A stretch of DNA of 64,000 nt from Paenibacillus sp. VTT E-133291 (GCF_002264395.1 NZ_NFVA01000001.1:1-64000); one strand, 5' to 3'; shown: positions 17,684 to 26,229, counted from the stretch's first letter. Notes: a model not told the origin generated them from the sequence alone. Program-made: numbers and translations.

Positions 17684-20283
17684 ATATCGTAAATAAATTA
17701 ACACTTAGACATTTGAAGCAGAATAAGCGAAGAACCATGGTTACCATCATTGGAGTCATCATTTCTGTGGCTATGGTGACGGCTGTGGCAACGCTTGGTT
17801 TTTCATTTATGGAATTAATGAGGAAGCAGAGTATCTCGACTAATGGAGAATGGCATGTCCAATATAGAAATGTTACTAAAGCTCAGCTCAAAGCGATAGA
17901 AGATGATGATGCAACGAAAACACTTGTCATCTCAAATGATCGTGGCTATGCCCCTTTAGTGGGGGGACAGAATGAGAACAAGCCCTATTGGTATATCAAG
18001 GAATATAATGCAGCTGGTTTTAAACAATTTCCGATTAAACTTCTGGAAGGAAGACTCCCGAAAACTAACTATGAAGTAGTCATTTCTGAAGAAATTGCAA
18101 AAAATGCTAAAGTAACCTACAAGATTGGTGAAACTTTAACGCTCGATGTCGGAGAGCGAGTCACTAGGGATGATAAAAATAGTGGTCAGCCCTTATCTCA
18201 GAACGAACGATTACGGACTGAAGAGGATACCCTGAATGAAGAGATCATTCATAAAAAACCAATGAACTACACGATTGTGGGAATGATAAAGCGTCCCACT
18301 TGGGAACCAACATGGTCTCCGGGTTATACTGCCCTAAGTTATGTGGATGAAAGTTTGATTGGAGCAGCCGAAAAAGCTACAGCGACAGTTGTATTAAACA
18401 AGGTGGATAGCTCCATATACAAACATGCAGAGGAATTGGCGAAAGAAAACAATATAGAGTCGATTTCTTATAATAATAGTCTGCTGCGCTATTATGGTGT
18501 GACGAATAACGATGGCTTACGTAATGCACTTCTTTCATTGTCGGTCATCGTTATGACTGTGATTATCATTGGCTCTGTTTCTTTAATCTATAATGCATTC
18601 GCGATTTCTGTCTCGGAACGTGCACGTCATTTAGGAATGCTCTCCAGCGTAGGTGCTACAAAGAGGCAGAAGAAGAATTCGGTGTTTTTTGAAGGAATGA
18701 TCATCGGTTTAATTAGTATCCCTATTGGGATCCTTTGCGGAATTGCAGGAATCGGGATCACTTTTATGTTCATCAATACGATGATTCAAGATGTACTAGG
18801 GATAACTGAAAAATTAACAATGGTTGTTACCCCGCTGTCCCTATTCACCGCTTGTATAGTATCGATACTGACGATTTTTATATCCACCTTTCTTCCAGCT
18901 AGAAAAGCTTCAAAGATTTCGGCGATTGATGCAATCAGACAAACAACCGATGTTAAGCTCTCTGGTAAAGCGGTGAAAACATCTAAGTTCGTTCGCAAGT
19001 TATTTGGAATTGAAGCGGAAATTGGTTTGAAGAATTTAAAGAGAAATAAACGCAGGTATCAAGCAACTGTGTTCTCCCTTGTCATTAGTATTGTTCTATT
19101 TTTAACCGTATCATCATTCACTACAAATATGAAAAAGTCGGTAGAACTCTCACAGGATGGTTTGAACTATGATATTCAAGTTTATATGGGGACAGAGGAC
19201 GCTCAAAAAGTAGATCGGCTGACGAAATCGATATCTGCCTTACCCAATATAACGGAATATAATGTGGTCAGGGAACTAAGCTTGAGTTCATGGATTGATG
19301 AAAAAGATATGGCAAAAGAATTGCAAGAGATCGTGGAGAAGGATAGCAGTATTTTAAAGAATGGGAAATATCCTTACTACATTCAGATCCATGCCCTAAA
19401 TGAACAGAGTTTGAGAACCTATGCAGAATCCGTCGGTGTAAGTTATGAACAATTAACGAATCTCAATCAGATGTCAGCTATTGTGAATGATACCGTCACC
19501 TTTGAGGATGAGAACGTCAAAAAGATTATTGAGACCAAAGCTCTTCATTCGGAAATCGGTCAGAAGCTTGATTTAATTTATACGGATTGGAACACAGAGA
19601 AAGAGACGAAATTACCACCAGTAGAAATTGTCGCATTAACTGATAAACGTCCTATGGGTGTTCATTCAGCACTAGTTGGTGGATTAAACATCATTGTCTC
19701 TGAACAAGTCTTCGATCAATTAACAAATGATACGATGAGTAACGATATACAGAGCCGACTAAACCTGAACAGCTCTGATCCGTTAGCGACACAACAGGCC
19801 ATTGAGGAAATGAAAGAACGGAATGTCTATGTTCAAAATGTGTTTCAAAATAGACAAAATAGTGAGCAGATGATCATGTTAATGTCTATTTTTACCTATG
19901 GTTTTATTGCTTTGATTACATTAATATCGATTGCGAATATTTTCAATACGATATCAACCAGTATATCACTTCGTAAAAGAGAGTTTGCGATGTTGAAGTC
20001 TGTAGGGATGACGCCAAACGGTTTTAATAAAATGATTAATTATGAAAGTATCTTCTATGGGATAAAATCACTACTTTACGGGCTTCCGATTAGCATAGTC
20101 GTGATGTACTTGATCTATAGATCCATGATGAGTAGTTTCTCCTATGGATTCGCACTTCCGTGGATGAGTATCTTGTATGTCATAGTCGCTGTATTTATCA
20201 TCGTTAGCTCAGCTATGCTGTACTCCAGTTCAAAAGTGAAGAAGGAAAATATTATTGATGCTTTAAAACAGGAGAATATATAA
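17680..20283 (+). CDS. Large FtsX-type ABC permease
   Basis: An 867-residue permease with two FtsX halves. TM1 at about 20-44, a first extracellular domain at about 45-280, and three helices at about 283-402 are followed by a repeat of the plan: TM5 at about 455-475, a second extracellular domain at about 480-725, and three helices to the C-terminus. That gives eight helices and two big outside domains, unlike the ten-helix, one-domain BceB. It resembles SalY/MacB-like permeases next to two-component systems. Probable role: detoxification of, or signalling by, a cell-envelope antibiotic. The ligand is unknown. Confidence 0.85.
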   Translation: MNIVNKLTLRHLKQNKRRTMVTIIGVIISVAMVTAVATLGFSFMELMRKQSISTNGEWHVQYRNVTKAQLKAIEDDDATKTLVISNDRGYAPLVGGQNENKPYWYIKEYNAAGFKQFPIKLLEGRLPKTNYEVVISEEIAKNAKVTYKIGETLTLDVGERVTRDDKNSGQPLSQNERLRTEEDTLNEEIIHKKPMNYTIVGMIKRPTWEPTWSPGYTALSYVDESLIGAAEKATATVVLNKVDSSIYKHAEELAKENNIESISYNNSLLRYYGVTNNDGLRNALLSLSVIVMTVIIIGSVSLIYNAFAISVSERARHLGMLSSVGATKRQKKNSVFFEGMIIGLISIPIGILCGIAGIGITFMFINTMIQDVLGITEKLTMVVTPLSLFTACIVSILTIFISTFLPARKASKISAIDAIRQTTDVKLSGKAVKTSKFVRKLFGIEAEIGLKNLKRNKRRYQATVFSLVISIVLFLTVSSFTTNMKKSVELSQDGLNYDIQVYMGTEDAQKVDRLTKSISALPNITEYNVVRELSLSSWIDEKDMAKELQEIVEKDSSILKNGKYPYYIQIHALNEQSLRTYAESVGVSYEQLTNLNQMSAIVNDTVTFEDENVKKIIETKALHSEIGQKLDLIYTDWNTEKETKLPPVEIVALTDKRPMGVHSALVGGLNIIVSEQVFDQLTNDTMSNDIQSRLNLNSSDPLATQQAIEEMKERNVYVQNVFQNRQNSEQMIMLMSIFTYGFIALITLISIANIFNTISTSISLRKREFAMLKSVGMTPNGFNKMINYESIFYGIKSLLYGLPISIVVMYLIYRSMMSSFSYGFALPWMSILYVIVAVFIIVSSAMLYSSSKVKKENIIDALKQENI

Positions 20284-20288
20284 AGTTT

Positions 20289-20313
20289 AGCCGCGATCAT
20301 CGCGGCTTTTTTA
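20289..20313 (+). terminator. Terminator after the two-component/ABC operon
   Basis: AGCCGCG at 20289-20295 pairs with CGCGGCT at 20301-20307, then T6. Confidence 0.9.
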
Positions 20314-20350
20314 GACTTATTTGAAGGTATATATTTTTGGGGGGTATTTT

Positions 20351-20366
20351 GTGTCATATATGACAC
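20351..20366. promoter_or_regulatory. Perfect 16-bp palindrome upstream of hemY
   Basis: GTGTCATATATGACAC reads the same on both strands. It lies about 34 bases upstream of the -10 box (20400-20405), where an activator or an upstream repressor would sit. No regulator gene is adjacent. Confidence 0.6.
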
Positions 20367-20396
20367 GAACAGTATGTTATTACATATAAATCCCTA

Positions 20397-20405
20397 TGAT
20401 ATAAT
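20397..20405 (+). promoter_or_regulatory. Extended -10 promoter of hemY
   Basis: TG-A-TATAAT with a perfect TATAAT at 20400-20405 and only a weak TTATTA -35 box at 20377-20382 (17-base spacer). Confidence 0.6.
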
Positions 20406-20455
20406 GTATTCAATTGAATTTAACAGATTATAACTTTAGAGGCAGGTGTCAACGC

Positions 20456-21850
20456 TTGAGAACGGTCGTCGTGATTGGCGGGGGGATTACTGGATTGTCT
20501 ACCGCTTACTATCTACAGAAATCTATACAGTATAATAAGTTGGATGTAAAAATCATTTTGGTTGAAGCCAGCGATAGACTAGGCGGAAAAATCAGAACAC
20601 TTCAGCATGAGGACTTCATAATGGAATCTGGTGCTGATTCAATTGTCACTCGCAAGACAAATGTAGCCCCATTGGTTGAAGAATTAGGTATTCAGGATGA
20701 GGTTGTATATAACGCGACAGGAATATCATACATCTACACAGAAGGTAAGCTGAAGCAAATACCTAAAGATGCAGTCTTTGGCATCCCTCTCAGTATTGAA
20801 TCGCTTGCTACTACAGATTTGATCTCTGCTGAAGGTAAAGTTGAAGCACTTAAAGATTTCTATACTCCGAATGATCGTTTTACGAAAAACGATTCTGTAG
20901 GTGATTTTCTGGAAGCTTTCTTTGGAAAAGAACTTGTCGAGAAGCAAATATCACCTGTCCTATCAGGTGTATATTCCGGGAAATTGAGTGAACTTACCAT
21001 TGCCTCGACCCTTCCCTATTTGATTGATTATAAAAATGAATATGGAAGTATTATTCAGGGATTGTCCGCGAATAAGGCTAAATTCCAGGGGAACGGCGAT
21101 AAGAAGTTTATGTCTTTTAAGGGTGGTGTGTCTGCTCTGATTGATGCTATGGAAGAACAGCTGTCCGATGTAGAGATCATCAAAGGGATTCGGGCCGAGC
21201 GCATTGCAAAGGATGGAGAACAGTACCGAGTAACACTGGCCGATGGGCGAATCTTGGACAGCGATTTTGCCGTACTGGGAACGATGCATTCTACTGCACA
21301 AGATTTACTTCAAGACGAAGCGCTGAATGAAGATTTCAAACAGTTGTTTAACAGCTCTATGATTAGTGTGTATCTAGGATTTGATATCCCTGACAGTCAA
21401 CTGCCAGCGAACGGTACAGGGTTCATAACAGCCAACAGTGACGATGTTCTTTGTAATGCTTGTACGTGGACAAGTCGCAAGTGGGAGCACACGTCTGGTC
21501 AACAACGTCTGCTTGTCAGACTCTTTTATAAAAGCTCAGGACCGCATTATGAGTCCTTGATTAAGCTTTCAGAAGAGGAATTATTAAAGGTGGCGTTGAA
21601 TGATATACAGACCAGTCTTGGAATTACTGGACAACCAGTTACCCACGATGTGACCAAATGGCATGATGTTATGCCAAATTACCATAAACGCCATCATGAG
21701 ATTGTAGTATCCTTAGAGAAGAAGATTGCAGATCATTATCCGAATGTAATCCTTGCTGGATGTTCTTATTATGGTGTGGGTATTCCCGATTGTATTGCAA
21801 ATGGAGAGAAGACAGCGGAACGTATTTTGGAACAAGTAATTACACATTAA
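20456..21850 (+). CDS. hemY: Coproporphyrinogen III / protoporphyrinogen oxidase (HemY/CgoX type)
   Basis: About 464 residues. A flavoprotein that oxidises coproporphyrinogen III to coproporphyrin III in the Gram-positive heme pathway. The FAD-binding 'VIGGGITGLSTAYYL' opens the protein, 'EASDRLGGKIRT' follows, and the C-terminal FAD contact 'YYGVGIPDCIANG' is intact. I start at the TTG at 20456, preceded by GAGGCAGG. The frame is open upstream to 20414 but adds residues not normal for the family. It stands alone, without hemE or hemH neighbours. An extended -10 promoter and a perfect palindrome lie upstream. Confidence 0.9.
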   Translation: MRTVVVIGGGITGLSTAYYLQKSIQYNKLDVKIILVEASDRLGGKIRTLQHEDFIMESGADSIVTRKTNVAPLVEELGIQDEVVYNATGISYIYTEGKLKQIPKDAVFGIPLSIESLATTDLISAEGKVEALKDFYTPNDRFTKNDSVGDFLEAFFGKELVEKQISPVLSGVYSGKLSELTIASTLPYLIDYKNEYGSIIQGLSANKAKFQGNGDKKFMSFKGGVSALIDAMEEQLSDVEIIKGIRAERIAKDGEQYRVTLADGRILDSDFAVLGTMHSTAQDLLQDEALNEDFKQLFNSSMISVYLGFDIPDSQLPANGTGFITANSDDVLCNACTWTSRKWEHTSGQQRLLVRLFYKSSGPHYESLIKLSEEELLKVALNDIQTSLGITGQPVTHDVTKWHDVMPNYHKRHHEIVVSLEKKIADHYPNVILAGCSYYGVGIPDCIANGEKTAERILEQVITH

Positions 21851-21870
21851 ACAAAGGAGGGCGGACAATA

Positions 21871-21942
21871 GTGAGAAAATTAAAATTAGCGATAAGCTCT
21901 ATGCAAAGTCTAGACTATAAACAACGGCGGTTGTTTGTATAG
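21871..21942 (+). CDS. Possible 23-residue leader peptide or chance ORF
   Basis: GTG start 10 bases after a perfect AAAGGAGG (21853-21860), encoding a short basic peptide that ends in 'QRRLFV'. The second half of the reading frame lies inside a long hairpin (21896-21945). It could be a leader peptide for the CD3324-like gene or an artefact of a structured RNA. No homology can be judged at this length. Confidence 0.3.
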   Translation: MRKLKLAISSMQSLDYKQRRLFV

Positions 21943-22005
21943 AGCGAATAAAAATTGATTTACCGCCAGTGCACTGTGCAGGGTTGTTTTTAGAATAGAC
22001 TTTGC
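21896..22005 (+). other. Structured leader with competing hairpins upstream of the CD3324-like gene
   Basis: GCTCTATGCAAA (21896-21907) can pair with TTTGTATAGAGC (21934-21945). The bases GCAAAGTCTA (21903-21912) can instead pair with TAGACTTTGC (21996-22005), a perfect 10-bp match. Both pairings use the same GCAAA and exclude each other. ACAACGGCGG (21921-21930) has further partners at CCGCC (21963-21967). The region is non-coding apart from the doubtful short ORF. Confidence 0.4.
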
Positions 22006-22045
22006 TACCTTCAAACTCAAAAAAAGTTTAAGGAGCAGAGTGACT

Positions 22046-22312
22046 ATGAAATATGTAAATGCAGATACGATTTTTCCAAAGGAATTATTAGAGGAAATTC
22101 AGAAATATATTAACGGTGGTTTGGTATATATCCCTAAGCCTGAAGAAGCACATGTAAAATGGGGCGAGAAGTCAGGGAGCAGAAAATACTTAAGATCTAG
22201 AAATATTGAGATTTGTTTAAGGTTTGCCGTTGGAGCAACGGTTGACCAGCTTTCGGATGAATATTGCCTATCAAGGGACAGTATTAAGAAGATTGTTTAC
22301 ACAAAAAAATAG
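22046..22312 (+). CDS. CD3324-family small helix-turn-helix protein
   Basis: An 88-residue protein of the widespread but uncharacterised CD3324 family: 'MKYVNADTIFPKELLEEIQKY' start, 'GGLVYIPKPEEAHVKWGEKSGSR' middle and a C-terminal HTH 'ATVDQLSDEYCLSRDSIKKIVY'. It probably binds DNA. ATG 22046 with AAGGAG at 22030-22035 fits best; a GTG at 22040 is in frame. A truncated second copy lies at 26230-26439. Preceded by an unusual structured leader. Confidence 0.8.
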   Translation: MKYVNADTIFPKELLEEIQKYINGGLVYIPKPEEAHVKWGEKSGSRKYLRSRNIEICLRFAVGATVDQLSDEYCLSRDSIKKIVYTKK

Positions 22313-22315
22313 CTG

Positions 22316-22366
22316 TAATCCTAAAAATCCACGTTAGAGGAAGCTCTGACGTGGATTTTTGGGATT
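22316..22366. terminator. Long hairpin terminator between convergent genes
   Basis: AAAAATCCACG at about 22324-22334 pairs with CGTGGATTTTT at 22342-22352. Inner TTAGAG/CTCTGA and outer AATCC/GGATT pairs make a stem of more than 20 bp. Confidence 0.8.
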
Positions 22367-22382
22367 TAATTATCATTCAATC

Positions 22383-22858
22383 TTAAATACCATACTTTTT
22401 CCGATATTTATCGATCCCATCTACAAACTGTCCTTCATATTTCACGCCTTCATCCATCTTTTTATTTGCTGCTGTAAAAGCTGCTATCTGATTAGAATAG
22501 GTTGTGAAATCTAACACTTCATGAGGTGTTTTCATCTTTTGTTCGTAAGCAACCTTGGATAGAACGGTAATTGGATATCTTTCTTCAGTCCAACCTCGGA
22601 ATATCCATCCAATTCAACGGTAAGTATGGATTCATCAGAAACTTCCGGTGTCAATTTTGCATATGTAAGACTGGTCATTTCAGCTAGTAAGCGAACTTTT
22701 ATTTTTGTAGTTCCACCCACAGGAATAACATCGCTAGATAAAGTAATACTTGCCTCATTGAGTAATTTCTTATCAGCAGCAAACACAGTGGATGGCATTA
22801 ATAAAGCAAAAACCATAGTACAAAGTATAAAACATTGACTAAACCTTTTCATTAGCAA
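22383..22858 (-). pseudogene. Secreted protein of unknown function, frameshifted
   Basis: The N-terminal frame (start 22858) has a clear signal peptide ending in A-F-A-A, then a beta-rich segment ('SITLSSDVIPVGGTTKIKV') similar in style to cohesin or Ig-like domains. The frame breaks near 22600 and stops at 22532. The next frame continues sensibly ('RYPITVLSKVAYEQKMKTP' onward) to a TAA at 22383-22385. One extra base restores about 158 residues. Family not recognised. The upstream ribosome site is weak. Confidence 0.55.
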
Positions 22859-22953
22859 TCATCCTTATCATTTGATTTAGTAGTCACTCGAAGTAATCTT
22901 GTATTCCATAATATTCCTGATTCCTCTTAAGTTTTGCTATCAAGCGTTTCTTC

Positions 22954-24045
22954 TCACCGCACCACAACTAACAGTACAACAATTCCGAGCCAAAACAGCC
23001 AGCTTACTGGGTGACCGAAATTTAATCCCCAGCCGACTCCGAGCCTTTTCTTGACGATTAGGTTTGGATCTTTGCGATTGAAATAAATCATACCTAATCG
23101 CCATTTATCATCATCATCATGGACAGGTCTGACATTGGAGTGATCGGCAGATCGCTCCAAGCGGCTTTCGCCCTGACCAGCCCAGAACGTTAAGGCGAAG
23201 GCGTATAGGATGATAAGGGCTATTATGATTAGGATAATAGGGATAGCGAAATTCATATTAAGCAGAGATATCATGTTTAGTTGCACGACGGAAAACAGGA
23301 TAACTATTAAGAAGCTTGCTGTAATCATAAAATATGACCAAGTACGGCGGTAAGTTACGTCTTGTCTGATGGATCGATTAGGATCAGTGGGTTGAACCTG
23401 CTGCTTCACTCTGCGAATACTCCAATTCTCAAATATGAACAAAAGTGTTATCAACACTTGCATTATCGTAGGCATAAATACAGTACTATAAGATTTAGCT
23501 GCATAGCCGTCTACGTTCCAACTACTGTTGTAATGGATCGGAATCTGATCAGGAATCAGATCGTAGTTGCGTAGGACAGTTACAATACTAACAACAATAA
23601 TTAAAACATGTATGAGGAACCAAATACTAGACAAGCCAATGTTTCTTTTCCGAAATCCAGTGTCCACTGCCATGATCGATGGTTCCGGAGCAACAGGCAG
23701 CATAGGTAGTAAACTTTTCATTTTGAAACGATAGCTTATGTTTATGACTAGGGAGATTACGATCATGGCGAGTGAATAAGTGACAGTGATCCAACTTTGT
23801 TGCTTGGAATGTTCATCACCGTACATTAGACAGATGATACAAACAATGAATAGGATGGTATGCAAGGTAGCACTAATCCAAGCATATGACTTCCGCATCT
23901 GGCGCAGAGGCTCACTTTGGAATTGTACAGCGCTGACGGTGACCCCAAAACTAATCGTCTCTCTTGATAAATAAGGCATGCTTACCATGAGTACAATGGC
24001 AGGTACAAATACAAAGATCATTACTATAACAGGCATTATCGTCAT
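22954..24045 (-). CDS. DUF1648/DUF5808 membrane protein (SdpI-like relative)
   Basis: A 363-residue integral membrane protein with about nine hydrophobic segments. The middle contains the DUF1648 signature 'DLIPDQIPIHYNSSWNVDGYA' (about residue 165), shared with SdpI-type immunity proteins. The C-terminus 'KWRLGMIYFNRKDPNLIVKKR...GWGLNFGHP' is the DUF5808 motif. Relatives usually sit beside a GntR or ArsR repressor; none is present here. Function unknown. A perfect 8-6-8 inverted repeat 94 bases upstream may be its operator. GAGGCGAATG holds the ribosome site. Confidence 0.75.
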   Translation of the reverse strand: MTIMPVIVMIFVFVPAIVLMVSMPYLSRETISFGVTVSAVQFQSEPLRQMRKSYAWISATLHTILFIVCIICLMYGDEHSKQQSWITVTYSLAMIVISLVINISYRFKMKSLLPMLPVAPEPSIMAVDTGFRKRNIGLSSIWFLIHVLIIVVSIVTVLRNYDLIPDQIPIHYNSSWNVDGYAAKSYSTVFMPTIMQVLITLLFIFENWSIRRVKQQVQPTDPNRSIRQDVTYRRTWSYFMITASFLIVILFSVVQLNMISLLNMNFAIPIILIIIALIILYAFALTFWAGQGESRLERSADHSNVRPVHDDDDKWRLGMIYFNRKDPNLIVKKRLGVGWGLNFGHPVSWLFWLGIVVLLVVVR

Positions 24046-24138
24046 ATCATTCGCCTCCTCTTATACATAAGTGTGTATTTGAAAACTCTATAACCCTTTT
24101 AGCATAGGCGATTCATCACTATGCCTTTTTGCGTATGA

Positions 24139-24160
24139 CTATCCTATTAACTTAGGATAG
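24139..24160. promoter_or_regulatory. Perfect 8-6-8 inverted repeat, operator-like
   Basis: CTATCCTA, six bases, TAGGATAG. It lies between the divergent DUF1648 and dehydrogenase genes, closer to the former. No T run follows, so it is not a terminator. Confidence 0.55.
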
Positions 24161-24359
24161 GTAATCAACTTGAACATAAATTTAATTATAAACGATTTTA
24201 ATGACTATAAGGGTTGAATTAACAATTTATCCAGATATTTTTGCTAGGCAGAGCTACTCATCTGACAACTGAATTGTGGCAAGTACATCTGTTTGAAATT
24301 GCGATGTAGGATAGTATTTATTCAAATTTTAATCAACACATATTTATCAACTGTTGCTT

Positions 24360-24373
24360 TATTAACGCTTTCA
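24360..24373 (+). promoter_or_regulatory. Near-consensus cre site (CcpA)
   Basis: TATTAACGCTTTCA matches the cre consensus TGWNANCGNTNWCA at all but the second base. It lies about 90 bases upstream of the dehydrogenase start. Confidence 0.4.
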
Positions 24374-24393
24374 GTATTTTTGTAGATTGCTTA

Positions 24394-24450
24394 ACTCCTT
24401 AATAACTACTACCATGAAAGTATTGAAAGTAATAGATAGTAATAAGGAGT
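24394..24450 (+). other. Hairpin that can mask the dehydrogenase ribosome site
   Basis: ACTCCTTA at 24394-24401 is complementary to TAAGGAGT at 24443-24450, which contains the Shine-Dalgarno AAGGAG. Imperfect pairing extends inward (ACTA against TAGT). Confidence 0.35.
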
Positions 24451-24458
24451 GTTAATGA

Positions 24459-25475
24459 ATGATGAAAGTCGGCATTTATCACGGTCAAAATAGTGTGGGG
24501 ATAGAAGAGCGTCCAATACCTCAAGTTGGAGCAAAAGATGCGTTGATTCGTATTTTAGCGGGTGGAATTTGTGGTACAGATATTAATATAGTGAAAGCAG
24601 GCTCTGAAATGGGTATTCGTTTCGGCTCAGAGTTTGGACATGAAATGTTTGGTGAAATCGTTGAATTAGGTTCTGATGCGGAAAGCGATTTGAAAGTTGG
24701 CATGCGTGTAGGTGTGAATCCAATTACTGCAAAACGTGCAGGTCGCCGTTATTCGTTGGAGGTAGGAGCCTTTTCACAATATGTCTTAATTGAAGATGCA
24801 GCACTAAATTATAATCTTTATGAATTTGATGATTCCGTTTCGGCAACAGAGGCTGTATTAATGGAACCCATGAGCGTAGGCTTCCATGGCGCTTTTAGCG
24901 TACTGCCCAAACTAGGTGAAAAAATCGTAGTTCTAGGTGCGGGTCCTATTGGCTTATCTGCAGCTGCAGGATTAATTGGTGAAGGCATTAAAGATGTTTG
25001 CGTAGTGGATATTGACAACTGGCGTTTGGATAAAGCAAAAGAATTAGGCGCATTAACAGTTAATACGTCGACTGAAACATTAGCAGAGGGTTTAATCAAA
25101 CACTTCGGCGAAGTGAACGTATACGGTGTTAGTGTACCCAATGTAGATGCTTTTGTGGACGCAGCGGGCGCTCCAATATTATTTGAACAAGTGATGCAGA
25201 TTGTAAAGCCACAAGCAAGAATTGCAATCATTGCCGTTTATAAAAATGAAGTACCTATAAGCCTTGCTCAAGTGATGAGTAAAGAAGTTAACATAGTTGG
25301 AGCTAGTGGATACACACATGAAGATATTGTAAAGGTAATTGAACATATTAACGACAAGAAAACGAATATCTCTACTATGGTGACACAGACTTATAAATTA
25401 GAGGATATTCAAGCCGCCTTCGATAAAGCGATTGCAGCAAAAGAAACGATCAAGGTTATTGTAGATCTTACTTAA
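24459..25475 (+). CDS. Zinc-dependent medium-chain dehydrogenase lacking the structural zinc loop
   Basis: A 338-residue member of the medium-chain alcohol/polyol dehydrogenase superfamily. Catalytic zinc ligands are present in 'GGICGTD' (Cys about 38) and 'FGHE' (His-Glu about 60). The NAD(P)-binding motif is 'VLGAGPIGLSAA' (about 157-168), with Asp in 'VVDIDNWRL' suggesting NAD. The usual four-cysteine structural zinc lobe near residues 90-115 is replaced by a short 'TAKRAGRRYSLEVG' stretch. It resembles butanediol/threonine dehydrogenase-like enzymes; the substrate is unknown. AAGGAG is 9 bases before the ATG. Confidence 0.8.
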   Translation: MMKVGIYHGQNSVGIEERPIPQVGAKDALIRILAGGICGTDINIVKAGSEMGIRFGSEFGHEMFGEIVELGSDAESDLKVGMRVGVNPITAKRAGRRYSLEVGAFSQYVLIEDAALNYNLYEFDDSVSATEAVLMEPMSVGFHGAFSVLPKLGEKIVVLGAGPIGLSAAAGLIGEGIKDVCVVDIDNWRLDKAKELGALTVNTSTETLAEGLIKHFGEVNVYGVSVPNVDAFVDAAGAPILFEQVMQIVKPQARIAIIAVYKNEVPISLAQVMSKEVNIVGASGYTHEDIVKVIEHINDKKTNISTMVTQTYKLEDIQAAFDKAIAAKETIKVIVDLT

Positions 25476-25495
25476 CCATCAGTTAATGATATTGG

Positions 25496-25534
25496 AGTTC
25501 ATTTGAGTGTAAAACTCAGGTGAACTCTTTTAAT
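25496..25534 (+). terminator. Terminator after dehydrogenase gene
   Basis: Fourteen-base stem 25496-25509 with 25515-25528, including two G-T pairs, then T4. Confidence 0.8.
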
Positions 25535-25684
25535 TTAGAAAATAAAGACTTTATATAAAATTTAATTCTAATTGAACATGGCATATTACTGGAGTGTGGT
25601 CGTAATTATACTGAGTATAGAAGTGAAATTAGAGAGCGATTTCCAAAAATATATTCAAGCATTCGATAGAAAGGGGAGAAGGAA

Positions 25685-26218
25685 ATGAACATCACCCTAA
25701 CATTAACTGATAGCACAACGAAGTTTATGATTAACAATCTATACCCACTATACTTACACGATCTATCAGAGATATGGGGGAACCTTCCTAATCAATACGG
25801 GGTATACGAGGATAATGAAACACAGACGCTGAATGAACAGAACAAAGTCTTCGACATATGGTGGGAGAAGCCGGGGATTTTATATCCTTATTTAATAAAA
25901 GAGGATGGTATTCCTGCTGGCTTTGCATTAGTTGCCACACCACCTCATACATCACCAGGTTGTGAATTTTATTTAAACGAATTCTTTATCCTGCGCCCCT
26001 TCCGAGGAACGGGAATCGCTGAACGTGCGGCTAAGGAGGTATTTAATCTTCATATTGGAAAATGGGAGCTACAAACCAATCCCACAGCTACAAATAGGAG
26101 AGCCCAGCATTTTTGGAGAAAGACACTAAAAAAATATACTGGTAATAGCTTTCAAGAAGAATGTAAGAAGTCTTTTGATGATGAATTAAAGATGATTTTT
26201 AATTTTTGTAATGGATAA
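25685..26218 (+). CDS. GNAT-family acetyltransferase
   Basis: A 177-residue acetyltransferase. The acetyl-CoA loop 'LRPFRGTGIAERAAKEV' (about residues 103-119) and the C-terminal 'ATNRRAQHFWRKTLKKYTG' helix are typical of the fold. The acceptor is unknown. GGGGAGAAGG directly precedes the ATG. Only 11 bases separate it from the truncated CD3324 copy downstream. Confidence 0.75.
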   Translation: MNITLTLTDSTTKFMINNLYPLYLHDLSEIWGNLPNQYGVYEDNETQTLNEQNKVFDIWWEKPGILYPYLIKEDGIPAGFALVATPPHTSPGCEFYLNEFFILRPFRGTGIAERAAKEVFNLHIGKWELQTNPTATNRRAQHFWRKTLKKYTGNSFQEECKKSFDDELKMIFNFCNG

Positions 26219-26229
26219 AGCTAATCAAA

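Larger units (their letters stand above)
24046..24458. other. 413-bp divergent intergenic region
   Basis: No coding potential. It contains an 8-6-8 inverted repeat (24139-24160), a near-consensus cre site (24360-24373) and a hairpin that can mask the ribosome site of the dehydrogenase gene (24394-24450). The rest is AT-rich without further recognisable signals. Confidence 0.55.
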
